NCBI GenBank assembly: GCA_016718405.1
Contig: JADKDJ010000033.1
Location: 62,001-126,000 of the forward strand
From: Candidatus Rhodoferax odensensis
GTDB taxonomy: Bacteria > Pseudomonadota > Gammaproteobacteria > Burkholderiales > Burkholderiaceae_C
Direction: 5' to 3'
DNA: 64,000 nucleotides
The notes below the pieces were generated by a model. That model did not search any database and had not been told where the DNA came from. It was given only the letters and a program-made list of their open reading frames with translations. How positions within the stretch are numbered: position 1 is the first letter of the stretch; every line of letters starts with the position of its first letter. Shown here one piece after another: positions 38,335 to 46,787 of the stretch. Position numbers and translations under genes: made by a program.

Positions 38335-39246
38335 CTAAAAGGCTTCGCACACAGACTGGATGGTCCGGCGCAGCCAGATGGTGCCTGCATCGCGATGTAC
38401 CCGTTCATGCCAGACCAGGGAAAGCGCAATAGGCGGGTAGTTGAAGGGCAAGGGCAAGAACTCCAGCCCCAGCAGTTGCGCATAACTGCGAGCGATGCGG
38501 GTTGGCAGCGTCAATAGGTAGTCCGACTTCATGACAATTACCGGCGCAGCCAGCATGTGAGGAACCTGCAGCGCGACATTGAGCGTCAGCCCGCTTTCCG
38601 CCATGCGGCGCTGAACCAGCTCAGGCAGGGTGTTGCCTTTCAAGGCCACCACCAGGTGTGATGCGGCGCAAAACTGCATCAGTGACAACGTGCCCTGGAT
38701 GGTGGGATGCCCCTTGCGCACCAGGCAGGCCAGGGTGTCTTCCAGCATCACCTCGTTGCGCAAGCCAGCGGGAATCTTTTCGAAATGTCCCCAGGCAACA
38801 TCGACTGCGCCGCGGGTCAATGCGTCAACCGGCACCACGCCCTCGGTCGATTCAACGACGATTCGCACCTGGGGCGCCACCTGTTGCAGGTGCGCCATGA
38901 GCGGGGGCAATACGACCAGTTCAAAAGCGTCGTTGGCTGCGATGCGGAAGGTGTTTTGCGCGCTGGCCGGGTCAAAAACAGCGGGCTTTTGCAGCGTGCG
39001 TTCAATGTCTGCGAGTATCAGACGCAGTGGGTCAACCAGTTCTTCCGCACGTGTAGTGAGCGTGTAGCCGCCCACGCCGCGCACCAGCAAAGGGTCGCCC
39101 AGCCATTGCCGCAGCTTGGCCACCGCCGCACTCATGGCGGGCTGGCTCATGTGCAGACGCGCCGCGGCACGGGTGATGCTGCGCTCGGTGAGCAGTGCGT
39201 CCAGCACCACCAGCAGGTTCAGGTTCTGGCGAGGTATATCCAACAT
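38335..39246 (-). CDS. LysR-type transcriptional regulator
   Basis: The 303-aa protein has an N-terminal HTH (LLVVLDALLTERSITRAAARLHMSQPAMSAAVAKLRQWLGDPLLVR) and a periplasmic-binding-type effector domain, like the NodD/NahR-like branch of LysR. It diverges from an alpha/beta hydrolase gene with a 134-base gap. It is a plausible regulator of that gene; the effector is unknown. Confidence 0.88.
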   Translation of the reverse strand: MLDIPRQNLNLLVVLDALLTERSITRAAARLHMSQPAMSAAVAKLRQWLGDPLLVRGVGGYTLTTRAEELVDPLRLILADIERTLQKPAVFDPASAQNTFRIAANDAFELVVLPPLMAHLQQVAPQVRIVVESTEGVVPVDALTRGAVDVAWGHFEKIPAGLRNEVMLEDTLACLVRKGHPTIQGTLSLMQFCAASHLVVALKGNTLPELVQRRMAESGLTLNVALQVPHMLAAPVIVMKSDYLLTLPTRIARSYAQLLGLEFLPLPFNYPPIALSLVWHERVHRDAGTIWLRRTIQSVCEAF

Positions 39247-39380
39247 TTGGATGCAATGAATTCGTTATATCGATTTTACAAATACTACTGCCGAATCTAA
39301 GCTCGGTCCATCCCACAGTGAATTTGCACTTTGAAACGCTGCACGCCAGCGACACCACCAAAACTGAACAAGGAAGCGCC

Positions 39381-40421
39381 ATGAAGAAACTGAAGAAACT
39401 GAGCTTCGCGGCTCGCCGCCGCTGGATGGGTGGCGCGGTTGGCCTGGGCCTACTGGTTCTGCTGGGCGCAGGGGCCGTGACCCAAAGCGCACTCACGTCC
39501 CATGAGCGCACACAGCATGAGCCGCCCGGCAAGCTGGTGAGCGTAGGGACGCACCGCCTGCATCTGAACTGCCAGGGCAGCGGTCAGCCCCTGGTACTGC
39601 TGGAGTCGGGTTTAAGCGGTTGGTCGCAGGACTGGGCGCTGGTGCAGCCACAACTGGCGCGCCACACCACGGTGTGCAGTTACGACCGGGCGGGGTACGC
39701 CTGGTCTGACGAAGCACCTGAGCCGCGCACCGGCCTGCTGGCGGTAGAAGACCTGCGCACCATGCTGCGCACCGCTGGCCTGCAGGGGCCGATGGTGGTA
39801 GTGGGCCACTCATGGGGCGGCATGTTGGCCCAGATGCTGGCGCAATCGCACCCGCAGGAGGTTGCAGGGCTGGTGCTGGTGGACGCCTTGCACCACGACC
39901 AGACCGCCAGCATGAACCCCGAGGTCCACGCGCGCTACAGCCGCAACATGCAACTTCTGACCGGTTCCGCCACGTGGCTGGCCCCGCTGGGCTTGACCCG
40001 GCTGGCAGGCATGCCCGCTTCAGTGGTGCTGGACAAGCTGCCCGCTTCGGAACAGCCCGCAGCCCGTGGATTGGCCATGCAGAGCAAGAACTACCGCGCC
40101 CTCTACACCGAGTACATGGGTATTGACCCGGCTCTGGCGGTAGCCCGCAGCCTGCCGCCGCTGCCGGCCGTGCCGACCGTTGTGCTGAGCACCAACGCCC
40201 TGAGCGAGTTTCCGCCGGGTTGGGAATCCGACTACATGCGTCAGCACTGGATCAACGGGCAGCGGCTGTTGGCGCGGCAAACAGGGGCCCGGCATGAGGT
40301 TGTTGCCGATGCCGGCCATTACCTGCAGTTGGAGCGCCCCGAACTGGTGACGGCATCAGTGCAGGAGGTGCTGCAGGACGTGCGCCGTCTGCGAGCATCT
40401 GGCTACAAGCTCGGGCCGTAG
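39381..40421 (+). CDS. Alpha/beta hydrolase, membrane-anchored or secreted
   Basis: The 346-aa protein has an N-terminal positive region and hydrophobic segment (about 15-35) and then an alpha/beta hydrolase fold. The nucleophile Ser is in VVVGHSWGGM (about Ser144), the catalytic His is in DAGHYLQLERPE, and HRLHLNCQGSG is near the start. AGGAAG precedes ATG 39381. It is divergent from a LysR gene. Substrate unknown; esterase or haloalkane-dehalogenase-like are both possible. Confidence 0.8.
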   Translation: MKKLKKLSFAARRRWMGGAVGLGLLVLLGAGAVTQSALTSHERTQHEPPGKLVSVGTHRLHLNCQGSGQPLVLLESGLSGWSQDWALVQPQLARHTTVCSYDRAGYAWSDEAPEPRTGLLAVEDLRTMLRTAGLQGPMVVVGHSWGGMLAQMLAQSHPQEVAGLVLVDALHHDQTASMNPEVHARYSRNMQLLTGSATWLAPLGLTRLAGMPASVVLDKLPASEQPAARGLAMQSKNYRALYTEYMGIDPALAVARSLPPLPAVPTVVLSTNALSEFPPGWESDYMRQHWINGQRLLARQTGARHEVVADAGHYLQLERPELVTASVQEVLQDVRRLRASGYKLGP

Positions 40422-40530
40422 ATCACCTGACCTGGAGGTGACAACCCGGCGATGAGCGAGCTGTTGGGCCTGCTTGATTGGGAGCGCCATCCCGCCAAGT
40501 GCCACCTTGTCCAACCGCATAATCGACGCC

Positions 40531-41301
40531 ATGCGAATGCGGCTATCTCTTGCCTTGACCGCCCTGCTGGCAACGCTGCTGGCGACTCTCGGCGCGACCA
40601 CTGCGTGCGCGCAGCCGGTCCACGTGGCCGTGGCTGCCAACTTTGCGGCGCCCATGAAGCGCCTGGCCGCCACATTCGAACAGGGCAGCGGGCACAAGCT
40701 GCTGCTGTCATATGGCGCCAGCGGCAAGCTCGTTGCGCAGATTCGCAACGGTGCGCCCTTTGATGTGCTGCTGGCGGCGGACACGGCCTCGGTGCAGCAG
40801 CTCGCGCAGGAACAGTTGGTGGTTGCCGACACACCGTTCAGTTACGCCACCGGGCGTTTGATGCTGTGGTCAGCCCAGGGCGCGCTGGTCGACGCCAAGG
40901 GCCAGGTGCTCAAACAACAACGCTTTGCGCATCTGGCCGTGGCGGCCCCACAACTCGCGCCGTATGGTGCCGCCGCGATGCAGACCTTGACCCGGCTGGG
41001 ATTGGCCCCGGCGTTGGCGCCCAAGCTGGTGCAGGGCGAAAGCATCGCGCAGACCTACAGCTTTGTGGCGTCGGGCAACGCCGAACTGGGTTTTGTCGCC
41101 CTATCGCAGGTCTGGGAGAATGGCGCCCTCACCAGGGGCTCGGGTTGGCTGGTGCCCGCCACGCTGCACGATCCGCTGCGCCAGCAAGCCGCCCTGCTCA
41201 CGCGCGCCGCCAACAACCCCGGCGCGCGCACGCTGCTGCAGTTCCTCAAGACCGATCAGGCCAAAGCGGTGATACGCTCGTTCGGCTATGAGACCGACTG
41301 A
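40531..41301 (+). CDS. modA: Molybdate ABC transporter substrate-binding protein
   Basis: The 256-aa periplasmic protein has a signal peptide (about 1-26, ATTACAQ). It has the ModA motifs VAVAANFAAPMKRLAATFEQ, LSYGASGKL and GAPFDVLLAADTA. It binds molybdate (and tungstate) tightly. CATAAT lies just upstream of ATG 40531. It leads modB and modC. Its first bases are duplicated in the remnant at 36305-36434. Confidence 0.94.
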   Translation: MRMRLSLALTALLATLLATLGATTACAQPVHVAVAANFAAPMKRLAATFEQGSGHKLLLSYGASGKLVAQIRNGAPFDVLLAADTASVQQLAQEQLVVADTPFSYATGRLMLWSAQGALVDAKGQVLKQQRFAHLAVAAPQLAPYGAAAMQTLTRLGLAPALAPKLVQGESIAQTYSFVASGNAELGFVALSQVWENGALTRGSGWLVPATLHDPLRQQAALLTRAANNPGARTLLQFLKTDQAKAVIRSFGYETD

Positions 41302-41328
41302 TACCCATCCCTGTTGCAGGCCACGCTG

Positions 41329-42018
41329 ATGTCTGCGAGCTCGCCCTGGGGCGCCATCGCCCTCACCCTTCAACTGGCGGCCTACAGCACGCTGATCCTG
41401 TTGCTGCTGGGCACACCCTTGGCCTGGTGGCTGGCGCGCACGCGCTCGTGGCTCAAGGGTCCGATCGGCGCACTGGTGGCGCTGCCGATCGTGTTGCCGC
41501 CCACCGTGCTGGGCTTTTACCTGCTGGTCACCATGGGCCCGCATGGCCCGGTGGGCCAACTCACGCGATCGCTTGGGCTCGGCCTGCTGCCCTTCAGTTT
41601 TGCCGGGCTGGTGGTCGGCTCGGTGATCTATTCACTGCCCTTCGTGGTGCAGCCCTTGCAAAACAGTTTTGAGGCGATCGGCGAGCAGCCGCTGGAGGCC
41701 GCCGCCACGCTGCGTGCCTCGCCCTGGGATACTTTTGTCCACGTGGCGCTGCCCCTGGCCCGCCCCGGTTACCTGACGGCCTGCGTGATGGGTTTTGCGC
41801 ACACCGTGGGTGAGTTTGGCGTGGTGCTGATGATCGGCGGCAACATCCCGGACAAGACCCGCGTGGTGTCGATCCAGATCTACGACCATGTCGAAGCCAT
41901 GGAGTACGCCCAGGCGCATGGCCTGGCCGCCGGCATGGTGGTGTTTTCGTTCGCCGTGCTGCTGCTGCTGTACACCCTCAACCCGACCGGGCGGCGCCAA
42001 CGGCGCACTCCTGCATGA
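41329..42018 (+). CDS. modB: Molybdate ABC transporter permease
   Basis: The 229-aa protein has about six hydrophobic segments and the permease EAA loop (EAAATLRASPWDTFVHVALPLARPG). The VLPPTVLGFYLL and HTVGEFGVVLMIGGNIP segments are typical of ModB. ATG 41329 is chosen over TTG 41314. The 3' end overlaps modC by 4 bases (ATGA). Confidence 0.94.
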   Translation: MSASSPWGAIALTLQLAAYSTLILLLLGTPLAWWLARTRSWLKGPIGALVALPIVLPPTVLGFYLLVTMGPHGPVGQLTRSLGLGLLPFSFAGLVVGSVIYSLPFVVQPLQNSFEAIGEQPLEAAATLRASPWDTFVHVALPLARPGYLTACVMGFAHTVGEFGVVLMIGGNIPDKTRVVSIQIYDHVEAMEYAQAHGLAAGMVVFSFAVLLLLYTLNPTGRRQRRTPA

Positions 42019-43100
42019 GCGCCACCAGCGGTCTTCAGGCCCGGCTGCAACTTGACCGGGCCGACTTCCGGTTGGACGTGGCGCTGGATCTGCCTGCTGG
42101 CCAGGTCAGCGCGCTGTTCGGCGCGTCCGGCTCGGGTAAAACCAGTTGCCTGCGCGCCATTGCCGGGCTCGAGCGCGCGGCGCGCGGCCGTGTGGCCATC
42201 AACGGCGAGGTCTGGCAAGACGATGCTCACCAACGGTTTGTGCCGGTGCACCAGCGCGCACTGGGCTATGTGTTTCAGGACGCGCAGCTGTTTGCGCACC
42301 TCAACGTGGCCGACAACCTGGCTTTTGGCATGCAGCGCGTGCCAGCGGCGCAGCGCCGCGTCTCGCTGGACCAGGCGGTGGCCCTGTTGGGCATCGCCCA
42401 CCTGATGCAGCGCAAGCCAGACACACTGTCGGGCGGCGAACGCCAGCGCGTGTGCATTGCGCGCGCCCTGGCCAGCAGCCCGCGCATCCTGCTGATGGAC
42501 GAACCGCTGGCCGCGTTGGATGCCGCACGCAAGGCCGAGATCCTGCCCTACCTGGAACAGTTGCACCGCGAACTGGCCATGACCGTGCTCTACGTCAGCC
42601 ACGCGAGTGACGAAGTGGCGCGCCTGGCCGAACACCTGGTGCTGCTGGACCACGGCAAGGTGCAAGCCAGCGGCCCCACTGCCGAGCTGCTGACGCGGCT
42701 GGACTTGCCGCTGGCGCATGGCGATGCGGCTGCGGCCGTGCTGGATGCCACCATCGTTGGCCACGACGCGCAGTACCACCTGAGTCTGGCGCGTTTTGCC
42801 GGCGGCGAGCTGAGCATTGCGCACCAGTCACTGGTTCTGGGACAGACGCTGCGCATCCGCGTGCAGGCGCGCGACGTCAGCCTGAGTCTGCAGCGCCCCA
42901 GCGGCACCAGCATTCTCAACATCCTGCCGGTGCGCGTGCTGGCCCTGTCGCCCGACAGTCCGGGCCAGGTGATGGTGCAGCTCGGTGCGGGACCCTGCAC
43001 GCTGCTGGCCCGCATCACCGAGAAGTCGGCGCACGGCCTGGCACTGGCGCCGGGCCTGGCGGTGTTTGCCCAGATCAAGGGCGTGGCGATACTGGGCTGA
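42015..43100 (+). CDS. modC: Molybdate ABC transporter ATP-binding protein
   Basis: The 361-aa protein has Walker A (GASGSGKTS), signature LSGGERQRVCIARAL and Walker B (ILLMDEPLAALD). The C-terminal domain (about 290-361) is the MOP/TOBE oxyanion-binding type. It overlaps modB by 4 bases. ggt follows after a 43-base gap with its own ribosome-binding site. Confidence 0.95.
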   Translation: MSATSGLQARLQLDRADFRLDVALDLPAGQVSALFGASGSGKTSCLRAIAGLERAARGRVAINGEVWQDDAHQRFVPVHQRALGYVFQDAQLFAHLNVADNLAFGMQRVPAAQRRVSLDQAVALLGIAHLMQRKPDTLSGGERQRVCIARALASSPRILLMDEPLAALDAARKAEILPYLEQLHRELAMTVLYVSHASDEVARLAEHLVLLDHGKVQASGPTAELLTRLDLPLAHGDAAAAVLDATIVGHDAQYHLSLARFAGGELSIAHQSLVLGQTLRIRVQARDVSLSLQRPSGTSILNILPVRVLALSPDSPGQVMVQLGAGPCTLLARITEKSAHGLALAPGLAVFAQIKGVAILG

Positions 43101-43143
43101 CGCAAGGCCGTGCGCCCGCCGCCCCGCTGCAAGGAGTGACCAC

Positions 43144-44998
43144 GTGAAGTCCATGTTCCCCATGCTGGCCGTTGTCGCCGTGCTGGCCGGCTGCGCCAGC
43201 CCGCCAGCCGACTTGCGCGACCGCGCGCCCGCGCAACCCGAAGCCGCCAGCGGCTATCAGGCCAAGCCCGGCTGGCGGACCCAGCGCTTCAGCGTTGCGG
43301 CCGCCAATCCACTGGCCACCGACGCCGGGTACCAAGTGCTCAAGGCCGGCGGTTCGGCGGTGGACGCGGCCATTGCCGTGCAGATGGTGCTCACGCTGGT
43401 GGAACCACAGTCAAGCGGCATTGGCGGCGGCGCCTTCTTGCTGCTCTTTGATGGCCGCCAGGTGCAGGCTTACGATGGCCGCGAGACCGCTCCGGCTGGC
43501 GCTACCGAGCAGCTCTTTCTGCGCGCCGACGGCAAGCCCATGGCGTTCATCGACGCGGTGGTCGGTGGCCGCAGCGTGGGCACACCGGGCACGGTGGGTA
43601 TGCTGGAGCTGGCGCACCAGCGGCACGGCAAGCTGCCCTGGCGCCAGTTGTTCGCGCCCGCCATCAGCCTGGCCGAGCAGGGCTTCAACGTCAGCTCCCG
43701 GCTGCACACGCTGCTGGCCAGTGATGCGCATTTGAAGAAAGACCCGGTGGCGGCCAGCTACTTCTACGCCGCTGACGGCAAGCCACACCCGGTGGGCCAC
43801 CTGCTGCGCAACCCTGAGTTGGCACACGTGCTGCGCCTGATTGCCGCGCATGGCGCCAAAGGGCTGATGCAAGGCGAAGTGGCCCAAGCCATGGCGGCCA
43901 AGGTGCAGGGCCACGCCAGCAATCCCGGCCTGTTGAGCCTGGCCGACCTGGCCGCCTACCAGCCCAAGCAGCGCGAGGCGCTGTGCCACCACTGGCGCGC
44001 CGCCGCCAAGGACTATCGTGTCTGCGGCTTCCCACCGCCAAGCTCGGGCGCCATTGCCATTGGCCAGATTCTGGGCACGCTGGAGCACACCCCAGCCGCC
44101 ACGCTAGCCCTGGAGCAAGGCTTGCCTTCGGCGCCCTGGCTGCACCTGTATACCGAAGCCGCACGGCTGGCCTTTGCCGACCGCGCGCAGTACGTGGCCG
44201 ACCCCGACTTCGTGGCGGCCCCCGGCGGCAACTGGGCCAACTTGCTCGACCCCGGCTACCTGGGGCAACGTGCCAGGCTGATTGGTACGACCAGCATGAA
44301 GAGCGGCCAAAGCGGCACGCCCGGCGCCATGACGACCGCCTACGCAGCCATGCCCGAACAAGTGGAATACGGCACCAGCCACATCAGCATCGTCGATGCA
44401 AGCGGGCAGGCGCTGGCCATGACCACCACCATCGAAGCCGGTTTTGGTTCGCGCCTGATGGTCAACACTGGCGCAGGGCGCAGCGGCGGCTTTTTGCTCA
44501 ACAACGAACTGACCGATTTCAGCCTGGCCCCACGCGACGCCAACGGCACACCCATTGCCAACCGCGTGCAAGCGGGCAAGCGCCCGCGCTCCTCGATGTC
44601 GCCCACCTTGGTGTTCGAGCAACCGAGTGGCCAACTGGTGATGAGCGCGGGCAGCCCGGGCGGCGCGCTGATCATCCACTTCACGGCCAAGGCGCTGTAC
44701 GGCACCTTGCAGTGGCAGCTCAACGCCCAGCAAGCCATCAACCTGCCCAACTTCGGCTCCCTGAACGGCCCCACCCTGCTGGAAGAAAAGCGCTTCCCCG
44801 GCGCCACCATCGAAGCCCTGAAAGCGCGCGGTCACGAGCTGCGCGAGGGGGGGGGGGGGGGGGCGCGACCGGTCAGGCGGACCAGGGTGGCCGCGCATCC
44901 AAAAGACGCCAACCGGCTGCGGCGGGGGGGGGGTGGGGGTAGTGATGGGGGACTTTTTGCGGGCAACCGCTGTCCTGGTTAGCGAAGCGCTCCGTTGA
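43144..44998 (+). pseudogene. ggt: Gamma-glutamyltransferase with corrupted, frameshifted 3' end
   Basis: GTG 43144 (AAGGAG upstream) opens a lipoprotein with lipobox VLAGC. The body has full GGT motifs including ANPLATDAGYQVLKAGGSAVDAAIA and the catalytic Thr in VEYGTSHISIVD. After the codon for ELRE a 17-G tract (44847-44863) shifts the frame. The original frame stops at 44982 with no GGT ending. In frame +1, IQKTPTG (from 44897), VVMGD (from 44939) and a natural end at TGA 44998 reappear. So the gene is probably intact in the organism, and the G-tracts are sequencing/assembly errors. GGT hydrolyses or transfers the gamma-glutamyl group of glutathione. Confidence 0.75.
44847..44939. other. 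G-homopolymer tracts within ggt (likely artefact)
   Basis: There are 17 consecutive G at 44847-44863, and 10 G, a T and 5 G at 44924-44939. Both fall where GGT proteins have ordinary sequence, and they replace it. The frame shift they cause is internally inconsistent with the conserved 3' motifs, so an assembly or base-calling artefact is the simplest reading. Confidence 0.7.
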
Positions 44999-45014
44999 AG
45001 AAGGGGAACATGCC

Positions 45015-45965
45015 TTGAAGACCGCCATCGGTAGCCTCACCGTCGTCGTGCTCGCCTTGCTGGCCTGGGCCTGGATTGGCTACCTGGGTGACATGCACAA
45101 AGCCTATGCACGCGTCGGCGCCAGGGGAACCGTCATCGCCTCGCCCTATGGCGATATCGAATACACCCAGGGTGGCTCAGGTCCACCGGTGTTGGTGATT
45201 CACGGCAGCGGCGGCGGCTACGATCAGGGCGAACTGATGGTGCGCGCGGTGCTGGGGGAACAGTTTCACTGGATTGCACCCTCGCGTTTTGGCTACCTGC
45301 GCTCGACCTTTCACCGGGGCGCGACCTTCGACGATCAGGCCCACGCCTACGCCCACCTGCTCGACAAGCTGGGGATTCAGAAGGTGGCGGTAGTTGCTCT
45401 GTCGCATGGCGGCCCGTCGGCGTTGCTGTTCGCCGCCCTGCACCCGCAGCGCGTGTCCTCGCTGACGCTGATCTCGGCCGGTGTGGCGTCCTCCAGCGAA
45501 CAGAACCAGGCTCAAGCGAACCAGAAGGGCGACATGCTGGCCATGATCTTCCGGCACGACGCGTTGTACTGGGCCGTCACCAAGCTATTCAAAAAGCAAC
45601 TGATGGCACTCATGGGCGCCAATGACGCGGTTGTTGTCGGCCTTACACCAGCGCAGCGCGACATCGTTGACCAGGTGATCGACGAGATGAACCCGGTGGC
45701 ACCGCGCTCGGCCGGCGCGGCTTTTGACAACAAGGCAGCGATGCCAAATGAGCGCATTGCCGCCATACGAGCCCCGACCTTGATCTTCCACGCCACCGAC
45801 GACACCCTGCAGTTGGTCCGCCACGCCGAATTCGCGGCGGCCACCATTGCGGGCGCCAAGCTGGTGCGCTTCGAAGCCGGGGGGCACTTGCTGCTGAGTG
45901 TCGAGCAAGCCACCATTCGCGGCTTGCTGCAGCAACACATCGTCAAACACCACACCGACAGGTAA
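45015..45965 (+). CDS. Alpha/beta hydrolase, N-terminally anchored
   Basis: The 316-aa protein starts at TTG 45015 with AAGGGG upstream; the ATG at 45010 is a dead end. A hydrophobic N-terminus (about 5-24) precedes the hydrolase fold: HGSGGGYD oxyanion region, nucleophile in VALSHGGPS (about Ser130) and His in FEAGGHLLLSVE. The nucleophile elbow is A-x-S-H-G. Substrate unknown. It is followed closely by the DUF3052 gene. Confidence 0.78.
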   Translation: MKTAIGSLTVVVLALLAWAWIGYLGDMHKAYARVGARGTVIASPYGDIEYTQGGSGPPVLVIHGSGGGYDQGELMVRAVLGEQFHWIAPSRFGYLRSTFHRGATFDDQAHAYAHLLDKLGIQKVAVVALSHGGPSALLFAALHPQRVSSLTLISAGVASSSEQNQAQANQKGDMLAMIFRHDALYWAVTKLFKKQLMALMGANDAVVVGLTPAQRDIVDQVIDEMNPVAPRSAGAAFDNKAAMPNERIAAIRAPTLIFHATDDTLQLVRHAEFAAATIAGAKLVRFEAGGHLLLSVEQATIRGLLQQHIVKHHTDR

Positions 45966-45972
45966 CGCCCAC

Positions 45973-46386
45973 ATGCCCTCCACCACCGGATACTCAGGAA
46001 CACCCCTGGCCAAAAAGCTCGGCTTCAAGCCCCACAGCCAGGTCTTGCCGCTCGGCGCACCACCAGGCTACACCGAGTGGCTGGCGCCACTGCCAACGGG
46101 TGTGGTGTTCCAGCGCCGCGCCACGGCGCAAACCGACATGGCTCACCTTTTCGTCACCCGCAAAGAAGACCTGGCCCAGCATCTGAGCGACTTGCGAACT
46201 GCCTTGCGCCCGGATGCCGCAGTATGGGTGTCCTGGCCGAAGCAGTCGTCCAACGTACCCACCACCATCACCGAAGACACCATTCGCGAATTGGCGCTGC
46301 CGCTGGGCTGGGTCGACATCAAGGTGTGCGCCGTCAATGACGTCTGGTCGGGTCTGAAGCTGATGGTGCGTAAGGAACTACGCTGA
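45973..46386 (+). CDS. DUF3052 family protein
   Basis: The 137-aa protein (MPSTTGYSGTPLAKKLGFKP…VWVSWPKQSS…LALPLGWVDIKVCAVNDVWSGLKLMVR) matches the DUF3052 pattern of small conserved proteins. It begins 7 bases after the hydrolase stop. There is no signal peptide. The function is unknown. Confidence 0.75.
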   Translation: MPSTTGYSGTPLAKKLGFKPHSQVLPLGAPPGYTEWLAPLPTGVVFQRRATAQTDMAHLFVTRKEDLAQHLSDLRTALRPDAAVWVSWPKQSSNVPTTITEDTIRELALPLGWVDIKVCAVNDVWSGLKLMVRKELR

Positions 46387-46429
46387 GTTCACGCGCGGTC
46401 GCAACTTGAGCCCGACCGGCACAAGTTAA

Positions 46430-46749
46430 CCGACATAGCGAAATGGCACTTACTAAACGTGTTTACCCAAGGAGTTCCAGTTTGGTTGCAGGTCGATGCA
46501 TAGAGCTGGATGGACTGCAAGAGAGAGCATGCGCCAATTGGCGGGCGCGGGGAGCAGGTTGCCAGAATGCTCTGCTCCGTGTCCTCCGCCCTGCGGGCTC
46601 CCCCTTGACCTGCGCAGAACACTCAGGCAGCCTGATCCCCGAGTTGCGTGGTTTGCTGGCCGTTCTAATCAATAGCTCTGCACCAAGACCTCGACCGGCT
46701 CTGAGAAAAAAAGGGGATTTTCCTTAAGTAAGTGTCATTCCGACATAGC
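46430..46749. mobile_element. 300-bp MITE-like element with 10-bp target duplication
   Basis: Direct repeats CCGACATAGC flank the element at 46430-46439 and 46740-46749. The inner ends are imperfect inverted repeats: AATGGCACTTACTAAA (left, 46442-46457) and AATGACACTTACTTAA (right end, minus strand), 14 of 16 matching. No intact transposase is present; a short frame ending LRGLLAVLINSS could be a worn C-terminal piece. The layout fits a non-autonomous derivative of an IS4-type element. It lies directly upstream of mrcA and may disturb or supply its promoter. Confidence 0.6.
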
Positions 46750-46787
46750 CGACAATCGCCGCTGATTTGCACCCCACGCACCCACTG

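Noticed and set aside
40453..40763. Short frame with a possible GGAGG upstream of modA
   Set aside because: It runs into modA in another frame, and most of its length is a modA shadow. No homology is seen in MSELLGLLDWERHPAKC.
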